Source: Vibrio barjaei
GTDB lineage: Bacteria > Pseudomonadota > Gammaproteobacteria > Enterobacterales > Vibrionaceae
DNA: 64,000 bases
NCBI RefSeq assembly: GCF_001639065.2
Contig: NZ_LQXO02000003.1
Coordinates: forward strand, 150,712-214,711
Direction: 5' to 3'
A program made the position numbers and the translations under genes. Shown one piece after another: positions 9,820-21,800 of this stretch (position 1 is its first letter; each line of letters begins with the position of its first letter). The notes under the pieces were generated by a model, which was not told where the DNA came from, ran no database searches, and saw nothing but the letters and a program-made list of their open reading frames with translations.

Positions 9820-10515
9820 TTACTTAAGCAAATCCACCATATTTACTACCATTTCAGACGAGCTTTGTGCTGCCAAAGGTAGGAATTCTTCGAAGCTCAT
9901 TGGTGACTCTTTGTCTGCCACGTCAGAGATAGCACGTACCACGACGAAAGGTGTATTGAACTGGTGGCAAACTTGTGCGATCGCTGATGCTTCCATCTCG
10001 ACAGCGATAACACCAGGGAAGTTTTTACGGATAGTTTCTTGACGTTCTGGACGACATACAAACTCATCACCAGTACAAATTAGACCACGTACTGCGTGCT
10101 TATCTTTCATCTGTGCAAGCGCTTGTTCTGCTGTTTCCATCAATTTAGCGTCGGCAGCGAAGGCCGCTGGTTGACCCGCCATCTGACCAATTTCATAGCC
10201 AAATGCCGTCACATCAGCGTCGTGATGACGAACTTCAGTGGAGATGACGACATCTCCTAGGTTTAGTGAAGACTCAAAGCCACCTGCAGAACCTGTGTTA
10301 ATAACCACATCAGGTTGGTAATCGCTAAGAAGAATCGTTGTTCCTACAGCTGCCGCTACCTTGCCAATACCTGACTGTAGCAAGACAATGTCTGCACCGT
10401 TAAGTTGACCAGTAAAGAAGGTGCAACCGCCTTTTTTAGTTTCAACAAGGTTTGTTAATGCTGATTTTAGGATGGAAACTTCTTGTTCCATTGCGCCGAT
10501 TACGCCGATTTTCAT
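9820..10515 (-). CDS. mtnN: 5'-methylthioadenosine / S-adenosylhomocysteine nucleosidase
   Basis: This 231-residue cytosolic enzyme hydrolyses methylthioadenosine, S-adenosylhomocysteine and 5'-deoxyadenosine, feeding methyl recycling and, through LuxS, AI-2 production. The start at 10515 gives [12 protein letters not shown], with the general-acid glutamate at residue 12, exactly as in E. coli Pfs (232 residues). A longer open frame to 10581 adds 22 residues that do not fit the family. The purine loop and [14 protein letters not shown] stretch are conserved, and [10 protein letters not shown] and VRAISDVAD carry the ribose-binding glutamates and catalytic aspartate. It is the first gene of mtnN-cbiB-btuF. 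The coupling is sensible because 5'-deoxyadenosine is also a product of corrinoid and radical SAM chemistry. Confidence 0.95.
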   Translation of the reverse strand: MKIGVIGAMEQEVSILKSALTNLVETKKGGCTFFTGQLNGADIVLLQSGIGKVAAAVGTTILLSDYQPDVVINTGSAGGFESSLNLGDVVISTEVRHHDADVTAFGYEIGQMAGQPAAFAADAKLMETAEQALAQMKDKHAVRGLICTGDEFVCRPERQETIRKNFPGVIAVEMEASAIAQVCHQFNTPFVVVRAISDVADKESPMSFEEFLPLAAQSSSEMVVNMVDLLK

Positions 10516-10600
10516 AGAGATTCTCTCAGGTTGGAAAACGTATTTGGCGTGCAGTATAGCAATAGTCTTTGCACAGCCCAACCATTGCTATAGCAATTAC

Positions 10601-11041
10601 TCAAGGGTTTGCTTCAATCAGTCCTGATTCGATCAACTTGAGGCGAAATGCTTCAACTCTTTCACGGTTCACGTCAAAGTCGTAATAGCCAATTCTAGCT
10701 TCGGAGCGAACCAATAATTGGTCTCCTTCAATTTTTAGCTCCATATCATCGACATAGCGAAAAACACTGGAGGTGTATTCGACTCGCAGATAATTGCCTT
10801 CTTTGGCCGCAACTTCGGCATTCGGAAGGGTTAAGGCGACTTGTTCTATCTGATTGATATTGGTGTTTGGCGTCAATGTGAATGGGGCAAGTGTAAACTC
10901 TTCTCGGCTATCTTGAGTTGAAACACACCGAGGACTATCGCCACAGGGTTGCTCTGTCCGGTCCGTTGTTGTTTTATAACCTGCACAGCATGCGGTTAGG
11001 ATCATCACTGAAGAAAGTGTAAGCCACTTGGGTAATGTCAT
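10601..11041 (-). CDS. DUF1499 lipoprotein
   Basis: This 146-residue predicted lipoprotein has a signal with lipobox LTAC around residue 17 and then a DUF1499 domain. Typical features are the C-x-DSPRCVSTQDSR segment and the later SSVFRYVDDMELKIEG strand pair. Its function is unknown; homologues are widespread in marine gammaproteobacteria. Two in-frame ATGs compete. The one at 11047 touches the AAGGG Shine-Dalgarno with no spacer, whereas the ATG at 11041 has a six-base gap, so 11041 is preferred. It sits between the gltD terminator and mtnN, about 85 bp before mtnN on the same strand, and may share its transcript. Confidence 0.8.
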   Translation of the reverse strand: MTLPKWLTLSSVMILTACCAGYKTTTDRTEQPCGDSPRCVSTQDSREEFTLAPFTLTPNTNINQIEQVALTLPNAEVAAKEGNYLRVEYTSSVFRYVDDMELKIEGDQLLVRSEARIGYYDFDVNRERVEAFRLKLIESGLIEANP

Positions 11042-11056
11042 AATCATCCCTTAAAC

Positions 11057-11078
11057 AAAAGCCCAGCTAGGCTGGGCT
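11057..11078 (-). terminator. Terminator after the first gltBD pair
   Basis: A 7-bp stem (AGCCCAG / CTGGGCT) is followed on the minus strand by four T. It lies about 53 bp beyond the gltD stop at 11131. Confidence 0.7.
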
Positions 11079-11130
11079 AAGAAAACAATGGTCATTCTGA
11101 TTGATGAAGATCGGAATGGCGTGTCTGGTG

Positions 11131-12561
<1,431 letters not shown>

Positions 12562-15500
12562 TTATTGTGCTTGAACGCGCAGCTCAGCGGCGCTTCTGCT
12601 TTGATGACCAAGTAGTGTGCGTAAATCCGCAGCTTTTGGTTTGACGAGGTAGAACTTTGGAATCCATTCATCAAAGTTCGCCAGAATGTTCTCAGCATGC
12701 ACAGAGCCTGTTTCTTCTAAATGCTCGGCAATCAGTCCACGAAGGTGTTCTTGGTGGATGTAGAGGTCAGATAAAGAGATAGCTTCGACAGATTCGGTGT
12801 TCACGCGCCCTTCAAAGTCCTCGTTAGTGTCCATCACATAGGCAAATCCACCCGTCATACCCGCACCGAAGTTCACACCTGTTGCACCTAGAATCGCCAC
12901 GATGCCACCGGTCATATACTCACAAGCGTTGTCGCCTGCCCCTTCGATCACTGCAATCGTGCCTGAGTTACGAACACCAAAACGCTCGCCAGCGGTCCCC
13001 GCGGCGAACAACTTACCGCCAGTGGCGCCATACAAACAGGTGTTACCAATAATAGTGGCTTCATTACAAGTGAATGTTGTACCGACATGTGGCTTCACGA
13101 CTAGTTTACCGCCAGCCATGCCTTTGCCTACATAGTCGTTAGCATCACCGGTTAGATAGATTTCAACACCGCCCGCGTTCCATACCCCAAGAGACTGACC
13201 TGCTGTCCCATCGAGGTAAAGCTTAATAGGGCGACTCGCCATCCCTTGGTTGCCATAGCGTTTGGCTACTTCACCTGAGAGTCTCGCTCCTGCAGAGCGA
13301 TCGGTATTACGGATATCAAAGTAGAAGCTACCACCTGATTTAGCCTCGACCGCAACTTGTGTTTCTTCGACAATCTTTTGGTTTAGCAGTGCTTTATCAA
13401 ACGGCTGATTTGGCTCTGTCCAGTACAAAGGCAGCGAAAGAGGTGAGATAGGGGCCTCTAAGATATTCGACAGATCAAGCTTGGCTTGTTTCGCTGTCAT
13501 GCCTTCAAGACTCTCAAGCAGATCAGTACGACCGATAAGGTCAGTGAGCTTTTCTACTCCTAACTGAGCAAGCAACTCTCTTACTTCATCAGCAAGACCT
13601 GTGAAGTAGTTGACCACCATTTCAGGTAAGCCCTTAAAGTACTCTTTTCGTAAGGTCTCATCCTGAGTGGCTACGCCCGTGGCACAGTTATTCAAGTGAC
13701 AAATACGTAAGAACTTACAACCCATAGCCACCATTGGTGCAGTACCAAATCCAAAGCTTTCCGCACCTAAAATTGCAGCTTTGACTACATCAAGCCCTGT
13801 TTTAAGACCTCCATCAACTTGAAGACGAATCTTGTGTCTTAAGTTGTTGGCAACAAGAGCTTGTTGAGTTTCAGCCAGACCGAGTTCCCAAGGACAACCT
13901 GCGTATTTGACCGACGTTAGTGGACTCGCCGCAGTGCCGCCATCGTAGCCGGAAATAGTGATAAGGTCGGCGTAGGCTTTTGCTACTCCTGTTGCGATAG
14001 TGCCAACTCCCGGCTCAGACACCAACTTAACTGACACGAGCGCATTTGGGTTGACTTGTTTAAGGTCGAAAATCAGCTGTGCTAAATCCTCAATAGAATA
14101 GATATCGTGGTGAGGAGGTGGGGAAATCAAGGTAACACCTTGTACTGAATGGCGCAGTTTGGCAATCTCCGCTGTCACTTTATGGCCAGGAAGCTGTCCG
14201 CCTTCACCGGGTTTAGCGCCTTGAGCCACTTTGATTTGCAACACATCGGCATTGGTCAAATAGTGCGGCGTGACACCAAAACGTCCAGAGGCGATTTGTT
14301 TAATGCGAGAGTTACGATTAGTGCCAAATCGACGCGGATCTTCGCCACCTTCACCTGAATTAGAATATCCGCCAAGCTTATTCATCGCCATGGCCAGTGC
14401 TTCATGAGCTTCTGGGCTTAAAGCACCAATGGACATTGCAGCAGAGTCGAAACGTTTATACAGCTCTGCATTCGGCTCGACTTTGTCTAGTGCCAGTGGT
14501 GAGTCTGACTTTTTAAGCGCCATCATATCGCGCAGCATAGACACAGGACGTTCATTTACTTGTTTGGCAAACGTCTGATAATCAGATGATTCACCACTTT
14601 TCACTGCTTTTTGCAGCGTACCAACAACATCTGGGTTGTAGGCGTGGTATTCGCCGTCATGAACATATTTTAGTAGTCCACCGTGCTCGACAGGCTTGCG
14701 TTTAGCCCATGCTTTTCTAGAAAGATTAAACAGGTCTTGTTGGAAGTCTTCGAAGTTTGCACCTTGTATACGAGTAGTCACTCCCTTGAAGCAAAGATCG
14801 ACGATATTGGTGTGCAGACCAACGGCTTCGAACAGCTGAGAGCAGCGATAGGAGGCAACGGTGGAAATACCCATTTTGGACATAATTTTATACAGACCTT
14901 TATTGATACCGTATTGATAGTTTTGCATCACGTCTCGGTAGCACTTATCAATAGCACCATCATCGATCAGTTTACCAAGTGCTTCATAGGCCAAATAAGG
15001 GTAGATAGCCGTAGCGCCGAAACCAAGCAATACAGCAAATTGGTGAGGGTCTCGGGCCGTTGCAGTTTCAACGATAATATTGGCGTCACAACGTAAGTTG
15101 GCTTCGATTAAACGAGTTTGCACCGCGCCGACGGCCATTGCTGCCGGAATAGGTAGTTTTCCTTTGACTAGAGCTCGATCTGAAAGAACCAATAAAACGG
15201 TTCCTTGCTTGATAACGCTCTCGGCACTATCGCAAAGGTCAAGCAGAGCTTGCTTGAGATCTTTCTCATTTGGGTCGTAATTAATGTCCAAAATAGTATT
15301 GCGATAGTGCTTATCACTCAGCTCTAACAGTTGCTGCATATCAGAGTAAAGGAGTACTGGAGAGTCGAATGTGACTCGATAAGCGTGACCATCGGTCTCA
15401 CAAAATACATTCATCTCTTGACCAACACTGGTCGCCAATGACATCACATGCTTTTCGCGCAGTGGATCAATTGGTGGGTTGGTGACCTGAGCAAATTTCT

Positions 15501-17025
15501 GACGGAAATAGTCGGTGACCAAGCGCTCTTTAGAAGAGAGGACTGCCATTGGGGTATCATCACCCATAGAGCCGACGGCTTCTTGGCCCATATCACCTAA
15601 AACACGTAATACCTGATCCGTCTCTTCGTTCGTCATAGCGAACTGCTTTTGATAGGTTTTCAGCAGGGGTTCATCAAAACTGCGAGCTCCGACTTGGTCG
15701 TCCGGTAATTCACTAAAGGAGGTCAGTTTGTGGACGTTGTTTTCCATCCACTCTCGGTAAGGATGACGGCTCTTTAGATCGTTATCTATGTCTTCTGAAT
15801 GCCATAGCTCACCTTGTTGAGTATCGACAACAAGCAGCTCGCCGGGGCCAACACGACCTTTCTCTGCAACTTCATCAGGCGCGTAGTCCCAGATACCCAC
15901 TTCAGACGCTAAGGTAATCAAATTGTCTTTGGTAATCACGTAACGCGCTGGACGTAGGCCGTTTCTATCTAGGTTACATGCAGCATAGCGACCATCTGAT
16001 AATACGATCCCAGCGGGTCCATCCCATGGCTCCATGTGTTTGGAGTTGAAGTCATAGAAGGCACGCAAATCAGGATCCATATCTGGGTGATTTTGCCATG
16101 CTGGTGGCACAAGCATACGCATGGCACGGAAGATATCCATACCTCCAGACAGGAACAGATCCAGCATGTTATCTAAGCTGGATGAATCTGAGCCAGTCTC
16201 ATTCACGAATGGTGCAGCTGTTTGTAAGTCAGGCAGGAGCGGTGATGCGAACTTGTAGGCACGCGCTTTTGCCCATTGTCTATTCCCCTCAATAGTATTG
16301 ATCTCACCATTGTGCGCCAAATATCTGAATGGCTGTGCTAATGGCCAGCGAGGTTGAGTATTCGTTGAGAAACGTTGGTGGAATAGGCAGATCGATGACT
16401 CCATGCGGAGATCAGCAAGATCGAGATAGAAGCGTGGAAGATCAGCTGGCATGCACAGCCCTTTGTAGACGATCACTTGCGTCGATAAGCTACAAATATA
16501 GAAATCTTCATCATCGATGATGCGCTTTTCAATGCGACGTTTGGCTATATATAAGCGTCGTTCAACATCTTGTTCACGCCAACCTGCGGGTGCAGAAATA
16601 AAGACTTGAACGATGTTAGGTACCGAGCTCAGTGCGATTGGACCAAGTACGTCATCATTGGTAGGAACGTCTCGCCAACCGGAAACAGTGAGTGTTTCCT
16701 GTGACAATTCTTGGTTGATGATATCTTTCGCTGACTGCGCTTTTACCGGGTCTTTGGAAAGAAATAGCATGCCTACGGCGTATTGTTTGCCAAGGTTCCA
16801 ACCATTTTCTTCTGCGATGAGTTTAAAATAAGAATCCGGTTTTTGGAGTAGTAGGCCACATCCGTCGCCTGTTTTTCCATCTGAGTTGATACCGCCACGG
16901 TGAGTCATGCGGTCTAATGCTGAGATTGCGGTGCGAACCAGTTTGTGGCTGGGCTGACCTTGCATATGCGCAATAAGACCAAATCCACAGTTGTCTTTTA
17001 CAAGACTTGGATCGTAAAGAGCCAT
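12562..17025 (-). CDS. gltB: Glutamate synthase large subunit, enterobacterial type
   Basis: This 1,487-residue alpha subunit of NADPH glutamate synthase converts 2-oxoglutarate and glutamine to two glutamates. The Ntn amidotransferase nucleophile is Cys13, with a 12-residue propeptide to be removed. The central region, FMN-binding synthase domain and C-terminal GXGXG beta-helix follow in order. The 3Fe-4S cysteines are in the CKFLRICHLNNC stretch. Similarity to E. coli GltB is high throughout. One point is odd: the strongly conserved glycine in the FMN-domain loop GGTGASP is alanine here (GGTAASP, about 13922-13942). The second GltB of the window has the usual glycine. It forms an operon with gltD, and a 371-bp leader with a small palindrome precedes it. 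Confidence 0.96.
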   Translation of the reverse strand: MALYDPSLVKDNCGFGLIAHMQGQPSHKLVRTAISALDRMTHRGGINSDGKTGDGCGLLLQKPDSYFKLIAEENGWNLGKQYAVGMLFLSKDPVKAQSAKDIINQELSQETLTVSGWRDVPTNDDVLGPIALSSVPNIVQVFISAPAGWREQDVERRLYIAKRRIEKRIIDDEDFYICSLSTQVIVYKGLCMPADLPRFYLDLADLRMESSICLFHQRFSTNTQPRWPLAQPFRYLAHNGEINTIEGNRQWAKARAYKFASPLLPDLQTAAPFVNETGSDSSSLDNMLDLFLSGGMDIFRAMRMLVPPAWQNHPDMDPDLRAFYDFNSKHMEPWDGPAGIVLSDGRYAACNLDRNGLRPARYVITKDNLITLASEVGIWDYAPDEVAEKGRVGPGELLVVDTQQGELWHSEDIDNDLKSRHPYREWMENNVHKLTSFSELPDDQVGARSFDEPLLKTYQKQFAMTNEETDQVLRVLGDMGQEAVGSMGDDTPMAVLSSKERLVTDYFRQKFAQVTNPPIDPLREKHVMSLATSVGQEMNVFCETDGHAYRVTFDSPVLLYSDMQQLLELSDKHYRNTILDINYDPNEKDLKQALLDLCDSAESVIKQGTVLLVLSDRALVKGKLPIPAAMAVGAVQTRLIEANLRCDANIIVETATARDPHQFAVLLGFGATAIYPYLAYEALGKLIDDGAIDKCYRDVMQNYQYGINKGLYKIMSKMGISTVASYRCSQLFEAVGLHTNIVDLCFKGVTTRIQGANFEDFQQDLFNLSRKAWAKRKPVEHGGLLKYVHDGEYHAYNPDVVGTLQKAVKSGESSDYQTFAKQVNERPVSMLRDMMALKKSDSPLALDKVEPNAELYKRFDSAAMSIGALSPEAHEALAMAMNKLGGYSNSGEGGEDPRRFGTNRNSRIKQIASGRFGVTPHYLTNADVLQIKVAQGAKPGEGGQLPGHKVTAEIAKLRHSVQGVTLISPPPHHDIYSIEDLAQLIFDLKQVNPNALVSVKLVSEPGVGTIATGVAKAYADLITISGYDGGTAASPLTSVKYAGCPWELGLAETQQALVANNLRHKIRLQVDGGLKTGLDVVKAAILGAESFGFGTAPMVAMGCKFLRICHLNNCATGVATQDETLRKEYFKGLPEMVVNYFTGLADEVRELLAQLGVEKLTDLIGRTDLLESLEGMTAKQAKLDLSNILEAPISPLSLPLYWTEPNQPFDKALLNQKIVEETQVAVEAKSGGSFYFDIRNTDRSAGARLSGEVAKRYGNQGMASRPIKLYLDGTAGQSLGVWNAGGVEIYLTGDANDYVGKGMAGGKLVVKPHVGTTFTCNEATIIGNTCLYGATGGKLFAAGTAGERFGVRNSGTIAVIEGAGDNACEYMTGGIVAILGATGVNFGAGMTGGFAYVMDTNEDFEGRVNTESVEAISLSDLYIHQEHLRGLIAEHLEETGSVHAENILANFDEWIPKFYLVKPKAADLRTLLGHQSRSAAELRVQAQ

Positions 17026-17396
17026 TGCCTTTCTCCCTTTGAGCTTGCTGTCATCCTGACAGTAAATTAATGCTTTTTAATGACTTTTTGTTGTTATTTG
17101 CGTCAAATTTTTAGAATTTATAAACTTAACAAATTGTATCTATTCTATTTTCACGAACTTCACAACGTATAGCTTATGGCGATAAAGGTCAAGTTTTCAG
17201 AAATTTGTTGTGTATGATTCAGAAATTCAAACGATTTATCTGCGATAAGTGACAAGTCATTGCTGTGAAATAGTGAGAAGGTTAACAGTTTGTTGGGGTT
17301 GCAATGAAGACGGACACAAAAAAGGCCAGCAAACTGCTGGCCAAATTAGGAAGGAATACTGTTAGTTACTTATTGGTGTAACCAGACAGACAACCT
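17026..17396 (-). promoter_or_regulatory. Upstream region of the enterobacterial-type gltBD, with a CTGTCA/TGACAG palindrome
   Basis: These 371 bases hold no gene. From the left they carry the gltB ribosome site, a perfect inverted repeat CTGTCA-TCC-TGACAG at 17048-17062 (about 23 bases before the gltB start), a strongly AT-rich stretch at about 17060-17170, and the terminator of the upstream gltBD pair at 17317-17342. The promoter must lie in the AT-rich stretch, but no single -35/-10 pair stands out and no sigma-54 GG/GC motif was found. The palindrome could be an operator or an RNA hairpin. Confidence 0.5.
17317..17342 (-). terminator. Terminator after the second gltBD pair
   Basis: An 8-bp stem (GGCCAGCA / TGCTGGCC) with a three-base loop is followed on the minus strand by six T. 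It lies 55 bp after the gltD stop at 17397 and separates the two glutamate synthase operons. Confidence 0.9.
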
Positions 17397-18866
17397 TTAG
17401 GCTGAAAGCATTAATGAATCTGCTTTCGCTTCAAGGTTGGTGTTGCCCATAAGGTATTCATCGATGGCACGTGCACACTCACGTCCCTCGTTGATGCAAC
17501 GCACGACCAGAGACTGACCAGTACGCATATCACCTGCGGCAAAAACACCTTGCTGGTTGGTTTGGAAACCTTGTGACGCTACGTTTCCTCGCTCATCCAG
17601 TTTGATATCAAGTTGTGCTAATACGCCCGTTGGTTCTGGGTGTAAGAAGCCCATTGCTAGGAATGCCATATCACAAGGAATGACACGCTCAGAGTTAGCC
17701 ACTTCTTCAAAACTTGGGCGTTCACCTGGCGCAGCGTCTTTCCATACGATGTCAGCAATACGAAGACCTGTTACTTGACCTTCATCGTTACCGATGAATT
17801 CTTTTGTCAGGATATTCCAATGACGGTCACAGCCTTCTTCATGAGAAGTGGTTGTTTTCATAATCATTGGGTATTGAGGCCAAGGCATATTCGCAGGGCG
17901 TTTTTCTGGTGGAATCGGCATGATTTCGACCTGAGTAACACTCGCCGCTTTGTGACGGTTTGATGTACCCACACAGTCAGAACCTGTATCGCCACCACCG
18001 ATAACCACAACGTGCTTATCTTTAGCGTGGATTTCTTCGCCTTTCAGATCCATATCGTTAGCACGACGGTTATTCTGAGCAAGGAACTCCATAGCGAAAT
18101 GTACGCCTTTAAGTTCACGTCCAGGAACAGGTAAGTCACGAGGAACGGTAGAGCCACCTGTTAACAGCACCACATCAAACTCTTGGCGCAGTTGCTGAGC
18201 ATTAACATCAACGCCCACATGTTGGTTTACTTTAAACTCAACGCCAGCTTCTGCCATCAGATTGATCTTACGGTCAATGATGTCCATACCCAGTTTGAAA
18301 TCTGGGATGCCGAAGCGAAGTAGGCCACCCACTTTCTCATCGCGTTCAAATACAGTCACAGAGTGACCTGCACTGTTGAGCTGTTCAGCGGCAGAGAGAC
18401 CAGCAGGGCCAGAACCGATGATAGCAACAGTTTTACCAGAACGAGAACGTGGCGTTTTCGGTTTTGCATAACCTTCGCGGTATGCTGTTTCAACGATAGT
18501 TTTCTCGATATTACAGATAGTGATAGGGTCTTGGTTAATACCCAGTACACAAGCACTCTCACAAGGAGACGGACAGACGCGACCTGTAAACTCAGGGAAG
18601 TTGTTAGTAGAACTTAGGATGTTCCAAGCTTCTTCCCAGCTATCACGATATACGGCATCGTTGAACTCTGGGATAATATTGCCGATTGGGCAACCACTGT
18701 GGCAGAACGGCACGCCACAATCCATACAACGAGAAGCCTGAGTATTGATTTTGTCGCCAAACTCTTCGTTTAGTACGAACTCTTTGTTGTCTTCAATACG
18801 AACGGCTGGGTCGAGCTTCTTTGGAAGCTCGCGACCATGTTCTAAAAATCCAGTAGGCTTACCCAT
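17397..18866 (-). CDS. gltD: Glutamate synthase small subunit, second and non-enterobacterial type
   Basis: This 489-residue FAD/NADPH-binding small subunit differs clearly from the gltD at 11131. It starts MGKPTGFLEHGREL and continues RIEDNKEFVLNEEF, a form typical of GltD proteins from Bacillus, actinobacteria and many proteobacteria. Cluster cysteines are in CMDCGVPFCHSGCP and CPSPCESACV (residues about 47-107). Rossmann sites are VAIIGSGPAGLSAAE and VVVIGGGDTGSDCVG. The start codon overlaps the stop of the preceding gltB by one base (TAATG), which couples translation of the two subunits. A strong terminator follows. It should be the electron-input partner of the 18866-23413 large subunit and not of the other one, although cross-assembly cannot be excluded from sequence. 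Confidence 0.95.
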   Translation of the reverse strand: MGKPTGFLEHGRELPKKLDPAVRIEDNKEFVLNEEFGDKINTQASRCMDCGVPFCHSGCPIGNIIPEFNDAVYRDSWEEAWNILSSTNNFPEFTGRVCPSPCESACVLGINQDPITICNIEKTIVETAYREGYAKPKTPRSRSGKTVAIIGSGPAGLSAAEQLNSAGHSVTVFERDEKVGGLLRFGIPDFKLGMDIIDRKINLMAEAGVEFKVNQHVGVDVNAQQLRQEFDVVLLTGGSTVPRDLPVPGRELKGVHFAMEFLAQNNRRANDMDLKGEEIHAKDKHVVVIGGGDTGSDCVGTSNRHKAASVTQVEIMPIPPEKRPANMPWPQYPMIMKTTTSHEEGCDRHWNILTKEFIGNDEGQVTGLRIADIVWKDAAPGERPSFEEVANSERVIPCDMAFLAMGFLHPEPTGVLAQLDIKLDERGNVASQGFQTNQQGVFAAGDMRTGQSLVVRCINEGRECARAIDEYLMGNTNLEAKADSLMLSA

Positions 18867-21800
18867 TATACTGCCTCCACTTCTTCCGTTTGAGCTTGCT
18901 CAGCTTCTGCTTTGCGCTTTTGAAGTACCGCTTTGTAATCACGCGGCATAACCTTAACGAGTGACGCTAGGCTTACTTCAAAGTTATCTAAGAACGACTG
19001 AGCGACTTCACTTCCTGTGAACTCTACATGCTTAGTCAGCATATCTTTAAGTAGTTCGCGATCTTCTTGTTCGATTGGGTCTAGGTCGACCAATTCAGGG
19101 TTTAGCTTGGTTTCAAAATCACCCGCTGTATCCCAAACGTAGGCAACACCGCCACTCATACCAGCCGCAAAGTTACGTCCTGTCGAACCAAGGATGATGG
19201 CCGCACCGCCAGTCATGTATTCACAACCGTGGTCACCGACACCTTCAACAACGACTTTAGCACCAGAGTTACGTACACAGAAACGCTCACCAGCCATACC
19301 GCGAATGAAGGATTCACCAGACGTTGCACCGTAGAAACATACGTTACCAACCACGATGTTATCTTCAGCGACAATCGTTGATTTCGCATCAGGGTAGAGT
19401 ACTAACGTACCGCCTGACAGACCTTTACCCCAGTAGTCGTTCGCATCGCCTTCCACTTCAAACTTAACGCCTTTAGCAAGGAAAGCGCCGAATGATTGAC
19501 CTGCGCTGCCAGTGAACTTCACGTTCATTGGTTGAGGTAGACCTTGGTCCTTGTAGACTTTAGAAATCTCATTCGACAGCATGGTACCAGCTGAACGGTC
19601 GGTGTTGATGATAGGGAACTCAGCATTTACGGCTTCGCCCTTCTCAAGTGCTGGAATCGCTGCTTGAATTAACTTACGGTCCAGAACCTGTTCTAGGTTG
19701 TGGTTTTGTTCCGTTTGGTTGTAAACGCCATCTTGCTCACGAGCCTGTTCAATATGTAGTACAGGTGTTAGGTCGAGGTTCTTATATTTCCAGTGACCAA
19801 TATCTTCACGAACTTTTAGTTTGTGAGATTGACCCACCATCTCATCGATAGTGCGGAAACCAAGTTCAGCCATCACTTCACGTAAGCCTTCAGCCATGTA
19901 TTGGAAGAAGGTAACAACATCTTCTACGCGACCATCGAAGCGCTCACGTAGTGTTTTGTTTTGTGTTGCGATACCCACAGGGCAGGTGTTCTTATGACAC
20001 TTACGCATCATGATACAGCCTTCAACCACAAGCGCTGCGGTTGCGACGCCCCATTCTTCAGCACCAAGTAGAGTTGCTACCGCAAGGTCACGTGGCGTTT
20101 TCATCTGACCATCAGATTGAACCACGATACGGTTACGTAGACCGTTCTTCAGAAGCGTTTGGTGTGTTTCTGCCAAACCAAGCTCCCAAGGAAGCCCTGT
20201 ATGGCGAATTGAAGACATTGGTGAAGCACCAGTACCACCGTCGAAGCCCGCAATCAGGACAACGTCAGCTTTCGCTTTTGCAACACCTGAGGCGATAGTA
20301 CCTACACCTGCTTCTGATACTAGCTTCACGTTAACGCGACCCGCACGGTTAGCGTTTTTCAAGTCGTAGATCAGCTGTGCCAAATCTTCGATTGAGTAGA
20401 TATCGTGGTGTGGTGGTGGTGAAATCAAGCCAACTCCTGGCGTTGAGTGACGAGTCGCACCGATCCAATCATCGACTTTATCACCAGGAAGCTGACCACC
20501 TTCACCTGGCTTAGCCCCTTGAGCCATCTTGATTTGTAGCTCATCAGCGTTAGTTAAGTAGTAAGACGTGACACCGAAACGACCTGATGCAACCTGCTTA
20601 ATTGCTGAGCGTTCCCAGTCACCGTTTTCTTTACGTTCGAAACGAGTTGGATCTTCACCGCCTTCGCCTGAGTTAGACTTAGCACCGATACGGTTCATGG
20701 CTACAGCAAGTGTTGAGTGAGCCTCGTAAGAGATAGAACCGAATGACATCGCACCTGTAGCAAAGCGCTTCAGAATGTTTTCAATTGGCTCAACTTCTTC
20801 CACCGGAATGGAGCCAGCTGGGTTCTTAACGAAGTCTAATTGGCTACGCAGAGTCGCAGCGTTATCGCCTTGGTCATCGACGGCTTTCGCATACTTCTTA
20901 AACTGAGAGTAATCTTTGTTGCGAGTTGACTCTTGCAGTAGGGAAATAGTTTCTGGGTTAAACAGGTGCTTTTCACCACGCTGTTTCCACTGATAAACCC
21001 CACCCACATCAAGAACTTGAACTGGAATTTCACGTGTTGGGAAACCAATACGGTGACGAACCAAGACTTCTTTGGCGATATCATCGATGGTAAGGCCTTG
21101 AATACGTGAAACCGTACCCGTGAAATACTTCTCAACTACAGACTTACTGATACCTAGCGCTTCGAAGATTTGTGCACCATGGTAAGACTGAAGTGTGGAG
21201 ATACCCATTTTCGAGAAAATCTTTAATAGGCCGCCGTTGATAGACTTACGGTAGTTCTCGAACAGCTCAGAGATGCTGGTTTCTGGATCCAGTTTTTTAG
21301 TGCGCTGTAACTCAACCATGGTCTCGATAACGAGGTATGGGTTAATCGCGTTTGCACCATAGCCAACAAGCGTTGCAAAGTGGTGCGTTTCACGTGCGTC
21401 ACCGGTTTCTACCACGATGTCACACTTAGCACGCAAGCCCTTACGGATTAGGTGGTGGTGAACAGCGCCTACTGCCAGCATAGCTGGGATAGCTGCGTGG
21501 TTAGAGTTCACTGCTCGGTCAGTTAGCAAGATGATTGAGTAACCATCGATAACCGCGTCTTCTGCGTATTGGCAGATACGTTTTAGGGCACGCTCTAGCT
21601 TACCTTCTTCTTCGCTTGCTTGGAATACAATGTCCAGTGTCTTCGCTTGTAGATGCTCATTATCGATAGCACGCAGCTTTTCAAGCTCTGAGTTGGACAG
21701 AACAGGGGACTCAAGCTCAACTTTTTGACAGTGCTCTGGCGATTCAGACAGTAGGTTCTGATCTTTACCTAGGTAAGTGTTCAGAGACATCACCATACGC

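Noticed and set aside
10516..10581. 22-residue N-terminal extension of MtnN
   Set aside because: [12 protein letters not shown] at 10515 matches the family start exactly, and the extension does not.
17026..17396. Sigma-54 promoter for gltBD
   Set aside because: No GG-N10-GC element with the right context was found on the minus strand.
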